DNA of 64,000 nucleotides from Halomonas sp. HL-48 (GTDB lineage: Bacteria; Pseudomonadota; Gammaproteobacteria; Pseudomonadales; Halomonadaceae): assembly GCF_001314875.1 (NCBI RefSeq), contig NZ_LJZS01000014.1, forward strand, positions 31,748-95,747, written 5' to 3'. A program made the translations under genes and the position numbers. Below are positions 37,883 to 47,744 of this stretch, in pieces. Below the pieces are notes generated by a model. It saw nothing but the letters and a program-made list of their open reading frames with translations. It ran no database searches and was not told the origin of the DNA. Position 1 is the first letter of the stretch. Every line of letters begins with the position of its first letter.

Positions 37883-38142
37883 CACTCACCCACCTCGAAC
37901 GTACGCGGCGCACGTAGACGCCGAACCTGTGACTCAACATCGTTGCCTTTCGAGGAGTCCTGATCAGCCCATAACCCGAAGGCAGGGTTACGGGCTGGAC
38001 GCGTTTCCTGACCGCTCTCATCGAGACCCACCAGTCGAGCACAAGGCTTGCCGCGATAAGTGATGTCGACGGTTTCTCCACGCTGTGTCGCCGCTAAGAG
38101 CGCCTTGGTTTGTAAACGCAGTTGCTTTACGTTGGCATGCAT
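37882..38142 (-). CDS. vapB: Antitoxin of the VapBC pair (Phd/YefM-like N-terminus)
   Basis: An 86-residue antitoxin. The N-terminal half (MHANVKQLRLQTKALLAATQRGETVDITYRGKPCARLVGLD) has the DNA-binding pattern of Phd/YefM-type antitoxins. The charged C-terminal tail (QVRRLRAPRTFEVGE) should wrap the toxin. GAGAGG precedes the ATG. A palindrome just upstream is the likely autoregulatory operator. Confidence 0.85.
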   Translation of the reverse strand: MHANVKQLRLQTKALLAATQRGETVDITYRGKPCARLVGLDESGQETRPARNPAFGLWADQDSSKGNDVESQVRRLRAPRTFEVGE

Positions 38143-38182
38143 GGCGTAACCTCTCGTTAGACGCTGTCATTATCCCTATTAT

Positions 38183-38201
38183 GGCAACTATGACAGTTGC
38201 C
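38183..38201. promoter_or_regulatory. Palindromic operator upstream of the VapBC operon
   Basis: GGCAACT-ATGAC-AGTTGCC, a perfect 7-bp inverted repeat about 40 bp upstream of the antitoxin start, in an AT-rich promoter region (CATAAT/GATAAT boxes on the minus strand). It is the expected binding site for autorepression by the antitoxin-toxin complex. Confidence 0.6.
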
Positions 38202-38342
38202 GACTCACTAAGTTACTCAAGCTAGTGTAACTTTACCAATAACGCTAGACCAGCCATTGGCCTCGAAGGCGACCCTCACGTACACTTGTTTGAATCCGTT
38301 TACCCTTTTATAACCCTGCTTTCGACAAGCCGAGGCTCTCCC

Positions 38343-39197
38343 ATGACGTTTGACTCCACCTCTTCTTATATTGCCACCGATGCGCTCAAGCAGGCGGTCA
38401 ATGCTGCCGTGGTTCTAGAGCGGCCGCTGTTGATCAAGGGCGAACCGGGCACCGGCAAAACCCTGCTGGCCGAAGAACTCGCAGAGTCGCTCGGTACCCA
38501 GTTGATCACCTGGCATATCAAATCCAGCACCAAGGCGGCCCAGGGTTTATACGAGTACGATGCTGTCAGCCGTCTGCGGGATTCGCAGCTGGGTGTTGAA
38601 GGCGTGGAAAACGTCGCCAACTACATCAAGCCCGGCAAGCTGTGGGAAGCGTTCACCGCCAATCAGCGCGTGGTGCTGCTCATTGACGAGATCGACAAGG
38701 CCGATATCGAATTTCCTAATGACCTGCTCCAAGAGCTGGATCGTATGGAGTTCCACGTTTACGAAACCGGCGAAACCATCCGCGCCGAGCAGCGTCCGAT
38801 CATCGTTATCACCTCGAACAACGAAAAAGAGCTGCCGGATGCGTTCCTACGCCGTTGCTTTTTCCACTATATCGAGTTCCCTGACCGCGAAACCATGCAG
38901 GCCATTGTCGATGTTCACTTCCCGGATATCGCCCCCCGGCTGGTCAGCGAGGCCTTAGAGGTATTTTTCGAGCTACGTAAAGCCCCCGGCCTGAAGAAGA
39001 AACCCTCCACCTCGGAACTGGTGGATTGGCTCAAACTACTAATGGCTGACAATATTGCTCAAGAGGCGCTCTACAACCGCGACCCGGCAAAAGCGCTGCC
39101 GCCCATGGCGGGTGCACTGGTCAAAAACGAGCAGGATACCCAACTGCTTGAGCGTTTGGCTTTTATGATCCGTCGCCAGAAAGGCACAGGCCGCTAA
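38343..39197 (+). CDS. MoxR-family AAA+ ATPase
   Basis: A 284-residue AAA+ chaperone-like ATPase, with Walker A GEPGTGKT (33-40), Walker B VVLLIDEIDKAD (110-121), a sensor region VITSNNEKELPDAFLRRCFFHYIEFP and the C-terminal lid. MoxR ATPases work with a von Willebrand A partner to remodel or activate client proteins. That partner follows immediately (3-bp gap). The ATG at 38343 is preceded by GAGG; a TTG further upstream is in frame but unsupported. The client is unknown, as no metalloenzyme operon adjoins it. Confidence 0.92.
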   Translation: MTFDSTSSYIATDALKQAVNAAVVLERPLLIKGEPGTGKTLLAEELAESLGTQLITWHIKSSTKAAQGLYEYDAVSRLRDSQLGVEGVENVANYIKPGKLWEAFTANQRVVLLIDEIDKADIEFPNDLLQELDRMEFHVYETGETIRAEQRPIIVITSNNEKELPDAFLRRCFFHYIEFPDRETMQAIVDVHFPDIAPRLVSEALEVFFELRKAPGLKKKPSTSELVDWLKLLMADNIAQEALYNRDPAKALPPMAGALVKNEQDTQLLERLAFMIRRQKGTGR

Positions 39198-39200
39198 GCC

Positions 39201-40382
39201 ATGTTTATTGGCCTGTTTGAGACGTTAAAGCGCGCGGGCGTGCCGGTATCGCTGCGCGAGCTGCTGGATCTTCACGCCGTGGTCGAGCGCGGTGTGGTGT
39301 TTGCTGATATGGAGGCCTTCTATCAGGTGGCCCGCACGGTCATGGTCAAGGATGAACGCCACTTCGACCGCTTTGATCGCGCCTTCGCCGCCTGGTTTAA
39401 AGGCCTCGAAGACATGGACGCCGCCATTGAGGCGCTGATTCCAGACGAATGGCTACGCCGGGAATTTGAGAAGCAACTCACAGACGAAGAGAAAGCCAAA
39501 ATTGAATCCCTGGGCGGCCTTGAAGAGCTCATTGAGACATTTAAAAAACGCCTGGAGGAGCAAAAAGAGCGCCACGCCGGCGGCAATAAATGGATTGGTA
39601 CCGGTGGCACCAGCCCCTTTGGCGCCTACGGCTACAACCCGGAAGGCATCCGTATTGGCCAGGATGGCTCCCGCCACCGCCGCGCCACCAAGGTCTGGGA
39701 CGAGCGGCGTTTTCGCGATTACGATGATTCTCTGGAGCTGGGCACGCGCAATATCAAGATGGCGCTGCGTCGCCTGCGCAAGTTTGCCCGCCAGGGAGCG
39801 CTTGAGGAATTCGACGTCGACAGCACCATCCGCGAAACCGCCAAGGACGCCGGGCTACTCAACGTGCAGATGCGCCCAGAGCGTCATAATGCGGTGAAGG
39901 TGTTGCTGTTCTTGGACGTCGGCGGCTCAATGGATGACCATATTCGCGTCTGCGAAGAGCTCTTCTCGGCCGCGCGCTCCGAGTTCAAGCACCTGGAGCA
40001 CTATTACTTCCATAACTGCCTTTACGAAGGGGTTTGGCGGAACAACATGCGCCGGGGTAACGAGCGGATACCGACCATGGACGTGCTGCACACCTATGGC
40101 GCGGATTACCAGGTGGTGATTGTCGGTGATGCGGCCATGTCACCTTACGAAGTTACCCACCTCGGCGGCAGTGTCGAGCACTTCAACGACGAAGCCGGCG
40201 GCGTGTGGTTGAAGCGGCTATGCGAAACGTTTCCCCGCCTGGCGTGGCTTAACCCCATGCCGCCCCGCGCCTGGGAATACACCTATTCGACCCAACTGAT
40301 CCGCGAGATCATCGACGACCGCATGTACCCCATGACCATGGAAGGCCTGGAAACCGCCATGCGCGAGCTGGCAAAGAAATAA
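39201..40382 (+). CDS. VWA-domain partner of MoxR (CoxE-like)
   Basis: A 393-residue protein. The N-terminal helical part is rich in charged residues (about 85-130, EFEKQLTDEEKAKIESLGGLEELIETFKKR). The C-terminal von Willebrand A domain has the metal site DVGGSM at 239-244, a variant of DxSxS with Gly in the second serine position. It matches the CoxE-like family always paired with MoxR. It starts 3 bp after moxR, so the two are cotranslated. Confidence 0.9.
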   Translation: MFIGLFETLKRAGVPVSLRELLDLHAVVERGVVFADMEAFYQVARTVMVKDERHFDRFDRAFAAWFKGLEDMDAAIEALIPDEWLRREFEKQLTDEEKAKIESLGGLEELIETFKKRLEEQKERHAGGNKWIGTGGTSPFGAYGYNPEGIRIGQDGSRHRRATKVWDERRFRDYDDSLELGTRNIKMALRRLRKFARQGALEEFDVDSTIRETAKDAGLLNVQMRPERHNAVKVLLFLDVGGSMDDHIRVCEELFSAARSEFKHLEHYYFHNCLYEGVWRNNMRRGNERIPTMDVLHTYGADYQVVIVGDAAMSPYEVTHLGGSVEHFNDEAGGVWLKRLCETFPRLAWLNPMPPRAWEYTYSTQLIREIIDDRMYPMTMEGLETAMRELAKK

Positions 40383-40394
40383 CCCTGGGTGTAG

Positions 40395-40958
40395 TTAAAG
40401 GGACTCGGGAAACTGCGCCAGGCCATCGACGAAGCGTTGCTTGGCGTCTTCAAACGCTGCCGGGTCGTGCTTGAAACGGCGCAGGATCAGCGCTTCATCG
40501 ATGGCAAGCGTCGCTGCCAATTCATCAACCGACTGCGCGGGATGCCGTGCACTCAGGCCAATGCGTTGGCCATTGTCGCCATCGAACCAGCGTTTGATGC
40601 CGCAACGCTGGTAAAAAGCTTCCTGCTCGGCGTCATCCACCTCGACTTTCAGCGGCGCCTTGAGGGTCAGCTCGTTCACCAGCCAGGCCTTCGCCTCCGA
40701 GGCATTCAGATCGCAGGCGTGAGTGAGCGTCATGCCCTCGCCCTGCTCATCGAGCACCAGCAGCGCCAACGCCTGGGGAGCGCCATCGCCGTCCACGGCG
40801 GCGAGCAGCCGTGCAGCCTCCTGGGGCAGCAGTACATTGAGGGTACCGGTGAAAACGACAAGCGGTGTCAGCCCGGCCGCTTGCCCATAAACCTCAGCAC
40901 ACAGCCGCGCGAGGCAGGCATCACGCTGTGCTGGCTGGCTAATTTGCATTACCTTCAT
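40395..40958 (-). CDS. Uncharacterised protein, possibly GNAT-like
   Basis: A 187-residue protein that I do not recognise. Residues 60-130 show alternating strands and a helix ending EEAFYQRCGIKRWFDGDNGQRIGLS-like sequence (QEAFYQRCGIKRWF), which resembles the last strand-helix of GNAT acetyltransferases (FYxxxGF). No acetyl-CoA binding loop (Q/RxxGxG/A) was seen, so it may be inactive or unrelated. It is soluble, convergent with the MoxR-VWA pair, and has GGGGGA-rich sequence upstream of the ATG. Confidence 0.7.
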   Translation of the reverse strand: MKVMQISQPAQRDACLARLCAEVYGQAAGLTPLVVFTGTLNVLLPQEAARLLAAVDGDGAPQALALLVLDEQGEGMTLTHACDLNASEAKAWLVNELTLKAPLKVEVDDAEQEAFYQRCGIKRWFDGDNGQRIGLSARHPAQSVDELAATLAIDEALILRRFKHDPAAFEDAKQRFVDGLAQFPESL

Positions 40959-41086
40959 GGAGTCCCCCGCTCACCAAAACCGGCAAGCCTAGTGTAAACG
41001 GCGTTATTTTAACAGCGCCAATCGCCTTGAACCTCCCTCAGAAAGACGAGTCAAAGCGGTAATGGAAGCGCTATAAAAGGATGATT

Positions 41087-41485
41087 ATGACGACCTATAC
41101 CAACGACCCCACCCTCCCCACCCCGAGTTTTCCCGGCAGCCATATGGTGATCGATGATCGCTATGTATTTATTTCAGGGCTGACCGTTTCTGATTTATCC
41201 AACGGCAAGGCCGCCCAGGGCGACGTCAAGGAAGAGACCCGCCTGGTGATGCGTGCCATTTCCCGCATGCTGGAAATGGAAAACGGCAGCATCGCGGATA
41301 TCCTGCGCGTAGACGTACACCTGACGGATCTCAAGAACATCAATGACATGGACAGCATCTACGCCGAGTTTTTCGAGCCTGGCCGTTACCCCGCCCGAAC
41401 CTGCACCGAATCACCCAACATCTGCGGCGGCAGCCACGTCGAGATCACCGTGATGGCAACGCGTCAGCTCCCAGAAGAGCAATAA
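41087..41485 (+). CDS. RidA-family (YjgF/YER057c/UK114) deaminase
   Basis: Hydrolyses reactive enamine/imine intermediates formed by PLP enzymes. The 132-residue protein has the catalytic-site Arg104 in RYPARTCTE, preceded by [34 protein letters not shown] lies six bases before the ATG at 41087; the ATG at 41081 abuts that site and is less likely. Its 3' end overlaps the convergent cobyric acid synthase gene by 41 bp. It is a RidA subfamily member; the specific substrate is unknown. Confidence 0.9.
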   Translation: MTTYTNDPTLPTPSFPGSHMVIDDRYVFISGLTVSDLSNGKAAQGDVKEETRLVMRAISRMLEMENGSIADILRVDVHLTDLKNINDMDSIYAEFFEPGRYPARTCTESPNICGGSHVEITVMATRQLPEEQ

Positions 41486-42911
41486 TCGCGTCGATATCCA
41501 GGTGCGCCTCGAGCGTATCCGCCAGACGTTCCAGTTCGCGCTCCCGGTGAGCGCGATAGTCGACAGGCTGGGCCATAGCCAACCCCAGGCGGACCAGTAT
41601 CGCCTGACAGGCTTCTTGATGATCAAACAGACCGTGCAGGTAGGTGCCCATCACCTGCCCGTCTTCGTTGATGGCGCCATCTTGGTGGGTGCCCAGATCA
41701 AACAGCGGCCGTTCAAGCGCTTTGCCCTCGCTGACGCCGTTGTGAATTTCGTATCCGGTTACCGCCGCGCCCTCGCCCAGCAGCACGCCGCTAACGTTGC
41801 GCAGCTGCTTACCCGCCACCATGCGCGTGGTCAGCGGCAAGAGCCCCAAGCCAGCCACTTTTTCCGGCTTGCCCTCCAGGCCGTCAGGGTCATCCACCCA
41901 TTCGCCCAGCATTTGAAAACCGCCGCAAATACCCAATACCTTGCCACCGTAGCGTAGGTGACGCTGAATGGCGTGATCCCAGCCCTGGCGTTTTAGCCAC
42001 TCAAGGTCGCTGGCAGTGCTTTTACTACCGGGCAGAATGATCACATCGGCGGCGGGTATCGGCTGACCAGGTCCCACAAAGGTCAGGGATACCTGGGGGT
42101 GAAGCCGCAAAGGGTCAAAGTCGGTGTGATTACTGATGCGCGGCAGCGCTGGCACTATCACGTTAAGCGTCTGGCCCGCCTTTTCGGCATGGGTCAGGCC
42201 AACGCTGTCTTCGGCATCCAGCAATAACCCCTGTAGGTAAGGCAGCGTGCCCAATACGGGCTTGCCGGTACGCGTGGCTAGCCAGTCAATGCCTGGGTTT
42301 AACAAACTGATATCGCCACGAAAGCGGTTGATCACAAACCCTTTCATGCGTGCCTGCTCGCTTTCGCTGAGTAGCTCAAGCGTCCCCACCAACTGGGCAA
42401 ACACCCCGCCTCGGTCAATATCGCCGACCAGTATTACCGGGCAGTCGGCGGCTTCGGCAAAGCCCATATTGGCGATATCACCCTCGCGAAGATTGATCTC
42501 GGCGGGGCTGCCCGCGCCTTCGGCAATAATCACGTCAAAGCGGCTTTCCAGCGCCTGCCACGCGGCCATCACGCTTTCTTTGGCCGTAAGCTTAAACGCG
42601 TGGTAATCCATGGCATCCATATGGCCGTAGACCTTGCCGCGTAAAATGACCTGCGAACCGCGATCACTTTCCGGTTTGAGCAACACCGGGTTCATATCGC
42701 TATGCGGCGCCACCCCCGCGGCCTGGGCCTGCAACGCCGTGGAGCGGCCAATTTCACCGCCATCCTCGGTAACCGCGCTATTGAGCGCCATGTTTTGAGG
42801 CTTGAACGGCGCAACGGAGACACCACGCCGCTTTAGAACGCGGCAAAGCCCCGCCACCACGGTGCTCTTCCCCGCATCCGAGGTAGTGCCTTGAATCATC
42901 AGTGTGGCCAT
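41445..42911 (-). CDS. cobQ: Cobyric acid synthase
   Basis: ATP- and glutamine-dependent amidation of four carboxylates on adenosylcobyrinic acid a,c-diamide in cobalamin synthesis. The 488-residue protein has a dethiobiotin-synthetase-like N-terminal domain ([21 protein letters not shown]) and a class I glutamine amidotransferase domain with nucleophile Cys329 in [13 protein letters not shown]. No other cobalamin gene is present in the window. It shares a one-base overlap (TAATG) with the racemase upstream. Its last 41 bp overlap the 3' end of ridA on the other strand. Confidence 0.95.
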   Translation of the reverse strand: MATLMIQGTTSDAGKSTVVAGLCRVLKRRGVSVAPFKPQNMALNSAVTEDGGEIGRSTALQAQAAGVAPHSDMNPVLLKPESDRGSQVILRGKVYGHMDAMDYHAFKLTAKESVMAAWQALESRFDVIIAEGAGSPAEINLREGDIANMGFAEAADCPVILVGDIDRGGVFAQLVGTLELLSESEQARMKGFVINRFRGDISLLNPGIDWLATRTGKPVLGTLPYLQGLLLDAEDSVGLTHAEKAGQTLNVIVPALPRISNHTDFDPLRLHPQVSLTFVGPGQPIPAADVIILPGSKSTASDLEWLKRQGWDHAIQRHLRYGGKVLGICGGFQMLGEWVDDPDGLEGKPEKVAGLGLLPLTTRMVAGKQLRNVSGVLLGEGAAVTGYEIHNGVSEGKALERPLFDLGTHQDGAINEDGQVMGTYLHGLFDHQEACQAILVRLGLAMAQPVDYRAHRERELERLADTLEAHLDIDAIIALLGADALPSR

Positions 42912-43615
42912 TAAGCTGTCTCTTCATCCTTCAAGGCCCAGGCAACGGCCTCGGCGGCGTGAATCTCGGTGGTATCGTAAAGCGCAACGTCCGTGTCCGC
43001 ACCCTTGATCAGCATGCCGATTTCGGTGCAGCCCAGAATGACGCCTTGAGCACCCCGCTCGGCCAGGGCATCAACGATGCCAAGGTAAGCCTGCTTGGAA
43101 CCCGGGTCGATGATGCCTTTGCAAAGCTGTTCAAAGATAATCCGGTGCACCGTTTCACGTTGTTCAGAGTCGGGCACCACGACGTCGATGCCCCGGGCCT
43201 CGAGGCGCTCGCGGTAGAACGCCTGCTCCATGGTGAAGCGCGTACCCAGCAGCCCCACGCAGGTGACCCCGTCGCGCACCAGCGCGTCGGCGGTGGCCTC
43301 CGCAATATGCAGCAGCGGCAGCGATATCGCCGCGGCCACCTCGTCTGCCACTTTATGCATGGTGTTGGTCGCAATCAGCAGGCCGTCCGCCCCGGCGGCT
43401 TCCAGACGCTGGGCGGCGTTTGCCAGCATGCTCGCCATTGCCGGCCAATCGCCTTGGCGCTGCCGCGCTTCGATGTCGGCGAAATCCACGCTGTAGAGGA
43501 CAATCTTCGCTGAATGAAAGCCGCCAAGTGCCTGCCCCACCTGCTGGTTGAGCAGTCGATAGTAGGTTTGCGTTGATTCCCAGCTCATGCCGCCCAGCAG
43601 GCCAATGGTTTTCAT
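42911..43615 (-). CDS. Aspartate/glutamate racemase family protein (YgeA-like)
   Basis: A 234-residue amino-acid racemase without PLP. The fold's second catalytic Cys is present (Cys196 in [10 protein letters not shown]). The first is replaced by Thr83 in IATNTMHKV, the same Thr/Cys pairing described for the E. coli YgeA enzyme, which shows reduced racemisation of L-Asp/L-Glu. It is cotranscribed with cobQ (one-base overlap). Why it should sit with a cobalamin gene is unclear. Confidence 0.88.
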   Translation of the reverse strand: MKTIGLLGGMSWESTQTYYRLLNQQVGQALGGFHSAKIVLYSVDFADIEARQRQGDWPAMASMLANAAQRLEAAGADGLLIATNTMHKVADEVAAAISLPLLHIAEATADALVRDGVTCVGLLGTRFTMEQAFYRERLEARGIDVVVPDSEQRETVHRIIFEQLCKGIIDPGSKQAYLGIVDALAERGAQGVILGCTEIGMLIKGADTDVALYDTTEIHAAEAVAWALKDEETA

Positions 43616-43688
43616 GCGTGCCTTCTCCCTGTAAAAGTGACGGCCGCCACCTGCAGTGGCTGACGACCATTGGACGCTGCTGATAGGT

Positions 43689-44192
43689 TCACTCGACGAG
43701 ACATACCTGATAAACGGCGAGATCCTCCGCTGAAAAACAGCAGAAGGTCACAGACTCGATACCGTTATGTTCGTTAAGCGCCTGTTTAACCGTCGCGACA
43801 GCAATCCTTGCCGCTTCGTTGATGGGGTAGCCGTAAACCCCGGTACTGATGCTCGGGAAGGCCACCGAGCGCACCTCCAGCGACGCGGCCACTTCAAGCG
43901 AACGCCGATAGCATGACCGCAGTAATTCGGCCTCATCCCGATCTCCTCCATGCCACACAGGGCCCACCGTATGGATGACATAGCTGGCCGGCAGCTTGAA
44001 CCCCGGCGTCGACTTGGCATCCCCGGTTGCGCAGCCATTAAGCTCCTTACACTCCGCCAATAGCTCAGGGCCCGCAGCACGGTGGATAGCGCCATCCACA
44101 CCGCCACCGCCGAGCAGCGACGTATTGGCGGCGTTGACAATGGCATCGACGTTTAGGTGTGTGATATCCGCTTGAACCGCCTCGATGGGCAT
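43689..44192 (-). CDS. Macrodomain protein, O-acetyl-ADP-ribose deacetylase (YmdB-like)
   Basis: A 167-residue macrodomain that binds ADP-ribose and removes it, or its acetyl ester. Diagnostic motifs: [26 protein letters not shown] (the ribose and catalytic loop) and [16 protein letters not shown] (the diphosphate loop). The ATG at 44192 has AGGAGG eight bases upstream; a GTG nine bases earlier overlaps this site. In E. coli YmdB also modulates RNase III, which cannot be judged here. It stands alone, between the racemase and the AraC-MGMT gene. Confidence 0.92.
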   Translation of the reverse strand: MPIEAVQADITHLNVDAIVNAANTSLLGGGGVDGAIHRAAGPELLAECKELNGCATGDAKSTPGFKLPASYVIHTVGPVWHGGDRDEAELLRSCYRRSLEVAASLEVRSVAFPSISTGVYGYPINEAARIAVATVKQALNEHNGIESVTFCCFSAEDLAVYQVCLVE

Positions 44193-44226
44193 GACCGTCA
44201 CCTCCTAATCCACTCAAGCCAGCACA

Positions 44227-45084
44227 CTAAACACAAGCGTCAGCGCTGGCGGTTGTCGCTTTTAACTGAGCCGATTCCCAGGCTTGTACTATCTGTTTTT
44301 TCTCGCTTCCCCAGCGGTAGCCACCCAGTGCCCCACTTTGCTGGACCACCCGGTGACAGGGAATCCATAGCGCGATGGGGTTGGCGCCCACGGCATTGCC
44401 TACCGCCCGGGACGATTTTGGCGTGCCCAGTGCCTGAGCAATCTGCGAGTAGCTGGCAAGCTTGCCCTCAGGAATCGTCAGCAACGCCCGCCAGACCGCT
44501 ATTTGAAAGTTAGTACCGCTCACGTGCAATGACAACGAGGCTGCCCCTTGCTCAGGGGTGGCGAATAGCCCCGCAACGGCATAGCGGGTCGCCTCACTGT
44601 CATGATAAAGCGTGCTGTGCGGCCACTCCTTGGCGAGCTTGGCCTGAAGCGACTCGGCGCTGGTAGCATCGACGAAGCCCATTCGGCAGATACCCCGAGG
44701 CGTAACGGCCACGAACATGCGCCCCAGCGGCGTGTCGTGAACACCGTAGGCAATCTCAACGCCCTCCCCCTTGCGCTTGTACTCGCCGGGCGTGACGGCC
44801 TCGAGCTGAACAAAGTGATCGTAGAGCCTGGAGCCACCGCTCAGCCCCAGCGTATGGGCGACCTCCAGCAGCGAGGCGGATGATTCCATGAGCTGCTTGC
44901 CCCGCTCAAGGGTCAGCGCTTGCAAAAAACGCTTAGGGCTAACGCCCACATAGCGACAAAACAGCCGCTGGAAGTGAAAGGTGCTTAGATGAACGTGGGC
45001 GGCCACCGTTTCCAGGCGAGGCTGTGCCGCCGCGTGGGCCACCATAAAGGCCAGGGCTTTTTCGATACGTGCATAATCGTTCAT
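44227..45084 (-). CDS. AraC-type HTH fused to methylguanine-DNA methyltransferase (Ada-like, no N-domain)
   Basis: A 285-residue bifunctional protein. Residues 1-105 are an AraC/XylS helix-turn-helix (LETVAAHVHLSTFHFQRLFCRYVGVSPKRFLQALTLERG). Residues 108-270 are an O6-alkylguanine transferase with acceptor Cys243 in IPCHRVV and the Asn-hinge region SSRAVGNAVGANP. The N-terminal zinc domain of Ada that accepts methyl groups from phosphotriesters is absent, so it cannot sense damage in the classical way. It may repair DNA and still bind promoters. It probably confers resistance to alkylating agents. Confidence 0.92.
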   Translation of the reverse strand: MNDYARIEKALAFMVAHAAAQPRLETVAAHVHLSTFHFQRLFCRYVGVSPKRFLQALTLERGKQLMESSASLLEVAHTLGLSGGSRLYDHFVQLEAVTPGEYKRKGEGVEIAYGVHDTPLGRMFVAVTPRGICRMGFVDATSAESLQAKLAKEWPHSTLYHDSEATRYAVAGLFATPEQGAASLSLHVSGTNFQIAVWRALLTIPEGKLASYSQIAQALGTPKSSRAVGNAVGANPIALWIPCHRVVQQSGALGGYRWGSEKKQIVQAWESAQLKATTASADACV

Positions 45085-45295
45085 TATCGCCTCACTCAGC
45101 GTCAGTTATCCGCGTCATCGAAGTACTTATGGTGGCAGATTAAGCGATAAAGGTCTGATTGCCGACCCGAATCTTGCGCAATCGCCGCGCAGTAGATCAT
45201 GCGTTCGGCACTTACACTGCTCTGGCGTCAGCAGACAACTCCGCTATTTTCCGCTAGGGTGTGGAACCGCTCCCATCGACGGTACCTGAAAGCTC

Positions 45296-46216
45296 ATGCA
45301 AGACTTGATCAACGACATTGCCGCGGCGATGGCCAAGGCCGAGGAACGCGGCAAGGTGGCCGACTACATTCCCGAGCTCGGTCACGTTGACCCGCAGCAG
45401 TTTGGCATTTCGCTCGCCACCATAGACGGCAAGGTCTATTCCGCAGGCTGCGCGACCACGCCGTTTTCGATTCAGAGTATCTCGAAAGTCTTCACGCTGA
45501 CCATCGCCCTCGGCCAGATGGGCGATTCGCTGTGGTCCAAAGTAGGCCGCGAACCCTCGGGCGACCCGTTCAACTCCATTGTCCAGCTGGAACACGAGAG
45601 CGGCAAACCGCGCAATCCGTTTATCAACGCCGGGGCCATTGCCGTGGTCGATGCGATCATGATGGGCCACGAACCCAAGGAGACGCTGGGCGAGATTCTA
45701 AGCTTTGTGCGCTACGTCGCCGATGATGACAGCATCTGCTTCGACCACGCCGTTGCCGCCTCCGAGATGGCCCACCGCGATCGCAATGCGTCACTCGCGC
45801 ACTTCATGAAAGCCTTTGGGCGTCTTCGCCATGATGTCGACAAGGTACTGGGCACCTACTTCCATCAGTGCGCGATTGCCATGAGCTGCGAGCAGCTTGC
45901 CCATGCGGGTCTGTTCCTGGCCTCGGACGGCGTCAATAAGCCCAGCGGCATCCGCGTGGTCGCCCCCCAGCGGGCACGACGTATCAATTCACTGATGATG
46001 ATGTGCGGCCACTACGATGCCTCGGGAGAATTCGCCTTCCGAGTCGGCCTGCCCGGCAAAAGCGGCGTAGGCGGCGGCATCCTCGCCATCGCGCCCGGTC
46101 ACGGTGCGATTGCGGTCTGGTCACCGGGCCTGGATGCCTACGGCAATAGCCTGCTAGGCACCCAGGCGCTTGAAATGTTTGTCCAGCGCACTGGGTGGTC
46201 GGTGTTTGGGGATTAA
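45296..46216 (+). CDS. glsB: Glutaminase
   Basis: Hydrolyses L-glutamine to glutamate and ammonia. This is a 306-residue serine-dependent beta-lactamase-fold enzyme with the SxxK motif at Ser61-Lys64 ([11 protein letters not shown]), the NAGAI segment ([13 protein letters not shown]) and the late [15 protein letters not shown] motif. The length is typical of the YneH/GlsB type. No clear ribosome site is visible before the ATG. Confidence 0.95.
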   Translation: MQDLINDIAAAMAKAEERGKVADYIPELGHVDPQQFGISLATIDGKVYSAGCATTPFSIQSISKVFTLTIALGQMGDSLWSKVGREPSGDPFNSIVQLEHESGKPRNPFINAGAIAVVDAIMMGHEPKETLGEILSFVRYVADDDSICFDHAVAASEMAHRDRNASLAHFMKAFGRLRHDVDKVLGTYFHQCAIAMSCEQLAHAGLFLASDGVNKPSGIRVVAPQRARRINSLMMMCGHYDASGEFAFRVGLPGKSGVGGGILAIAPGHGAIAVWSPGLDAYGNSLLGTQALEMFVQRTGWSVFGD

Positions 46217-46319
46217 ACGCGAAATGTGGAAGGCAATGGCTTAAGTAGCCACCTCAATTTTGTTCAATACGACCAGAGGGTGCTCCAGCAATCTCCTTGC
46301 ACTACCAAGGAGAACGATA

Positions 46320-46925
46320 ATGAGCGCGACCCCATTGCTGCCCCTGCTTCTACCCATGTCCGCATTTGCCCTTGCTGCGTCCATTTCGCCAGGGCCGGTC
46401 AATATCGTTTGCTTGAGCAGCGGCACAAATCACCCTATTAGCCAAGGCCTTATATTTGTAACTGGGGCCACACTAGGTTTCATCGCCCTGTTTTTAGGGA
46501 TTGGTGCAGGGCTTTACTCGCTACTGCAAGTGGTGCCACTACTGGAAGATATTTTACGCTGGGCAGGCATCCTGTTTTTGCTTTACCTCAGCTATCAACT
46601 TTTCCAGCACGATGGACGCTTGCATGAGCAAGGCGCCGAGAAAGCGCCAGGATTTATGTCCGGCGCGATGATGCAGTGGCTTAACCCCAAAGCATGGCTG
46701 GCGTCTTCCGCCGGTATTGGCGCCTACACCACCGCGAATGAGCCCTATCTGCTATGGCTGTTCGCCAGCCTTTATCTGCCTATTTGTTGGCTATCGCTAG
46801 CCAGTTGGGTATATGCAGGCGCTTTTCTGCAACGCTATGTTCATCGTCCTATTATCTTACTGACGATTAACCGCGCACTCGCCATCTGCCTGACGGCTAG
46901 CGCTATTGTCTTACTAGTTGATTAG
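46320..46925 (+). CDS. LysE-family exporter
   Basis: A 201-residue membrane protein with the LysE opening MSAFALAASISPGPVNIVCLSSG, including SPGP, and the LNPKAWLASSAGIGAY mid-protein motif. AAGGAG precedes the ATG at 46320. It ends convergent with an AraC-type regulator, overlapping its 3' end by 12 bp; the pair may form an export-regulation module. The substrate is unknown. Codon use and base composition are more AT-rich than in the cell-wall cluster. Confidence 0.88.
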   Translation: MSATPLLPLLLPMSAFALAASISPGPVNIVCLSSGTNHPISQGLIFVTGATLGFIALFLGIGAGLYSLLQVVPLLEDILRWAGILFLLYLSYQLFQHDGRLHEQGAEKAPGFMSGAMMQWLNPKAWLASSAGIGAYTTANEPYLLWLFASLYLPICWLSLASWVYAGAFLQRYVHRPIILLTINRALAICLTASAIVLLVD

Positions 46926-47744
46926 CGGATAGCGATACTGGTTGGGTGTCGCTGCTACCAGCCGCTTAAACGTTCTTTGAAAGTGTGGCTGGTCATTAAA
47001 ACCAGCGCTCAAAGCCGCCTCAACGATAGGTTGACCTTGTTTAAGCGCCTTCTGCCCCACCTGAATACGCTGGTTGATCAGGTAAGCATGGGGCGTTAGT
47101 CCAAAGTGCTGTTTGAAGACGCGAATCAAATGCCCCGCGCTATAGCCGGACTGCTGGCATAGGCGTTCTAGCGATATATCAGCGCTACAGTTGGCACGCA
47201 AATAGGCCGCGACCTGCTCTAGCGCACTGGGCGCTTGAGGTAGTGCCGCAGGGGATTCTTGAGCAAGCACTTGCAGCATGGTAGACAAGTACTCAACTAG
47301 CGCCGTTTGCTTTTCGCCAATATCGTGTTGTTCGTCCAGCAAAAAAGCGGCCATGTCACAGTACCCAGCATACAGTGCTGGTTGGGTAATAACGGCGGTG
47401 GCGATATCTTGCCAGTCAGGGGTATTGAGCAGGCCCAATTGATAGCGCAGCTCACTCAGCCACTCGGTATCGACGTAGAACATCAAATACGCCCAGGGCT
47501 GGTTTTCGATGGGGTTGCAGGCAGGCACCCAGTGAGGGTTCATCATCACGATGTCACCCGCGCTAATCTGATGCGTCGCATCACGATAACAAAACGTGCT
47601 TTGACCTGCGGTAACAGCCCCCAGCGACCAATGAGTATGGCTGTGCGGCGCATAGCAAACTTGTCGTGCGTCGTTAATCTTGCGAAGCTCCACATAGGGC
47701 ATACGCGCATCCCGCCAAAAGATAGGTGACAAAATTGTACTCAT
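46914..47744 (-). CDS. AraC-family transcriptional regulator
   Basis: A 276-residue regulator with an N-terminal cupin-type sensor domain (CYAPHSHTHWSLGAVTAGQSTFCY..GDIVMMNPHWVPACNP) and a C-terminal double HTH (LERLCQQSGYSAGHLIRVFKQHFGLTPHAYLINQRI, then AALSAGFNDQPHFQRTFKRL). This layout is common for AraC proteins that control amino-acid exporters. Its gene overlaps the convergent LysE gene by 12 bp and faces a DUF1206 gene across about 160 bp. Confidence 0.9.
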   Translation of the reverse strand: MSTILSPIFWRDARMPYVELRKINDARQVCYAPHSHTHWSLGAVTAGQSTFCYRDATHQISAGDIVMMNPHWVPACNPIENQPWAYLMFYVDTEWLSELRYQLGLLNTPDWQDIATAVITQPALYAGYCDMAAFLLDEQHDIGEKQTALVEYLSTMLQVLAQESPAALPQAPSALEQVAAYLRANCSADISLERLCQQSGYSAGHLIRVFKQHFGLTPHAYLINQRIQVGQKALKQGQPIVEAALSAGFNDQPHFQRTFKRLVAATPNQYRYPLIN

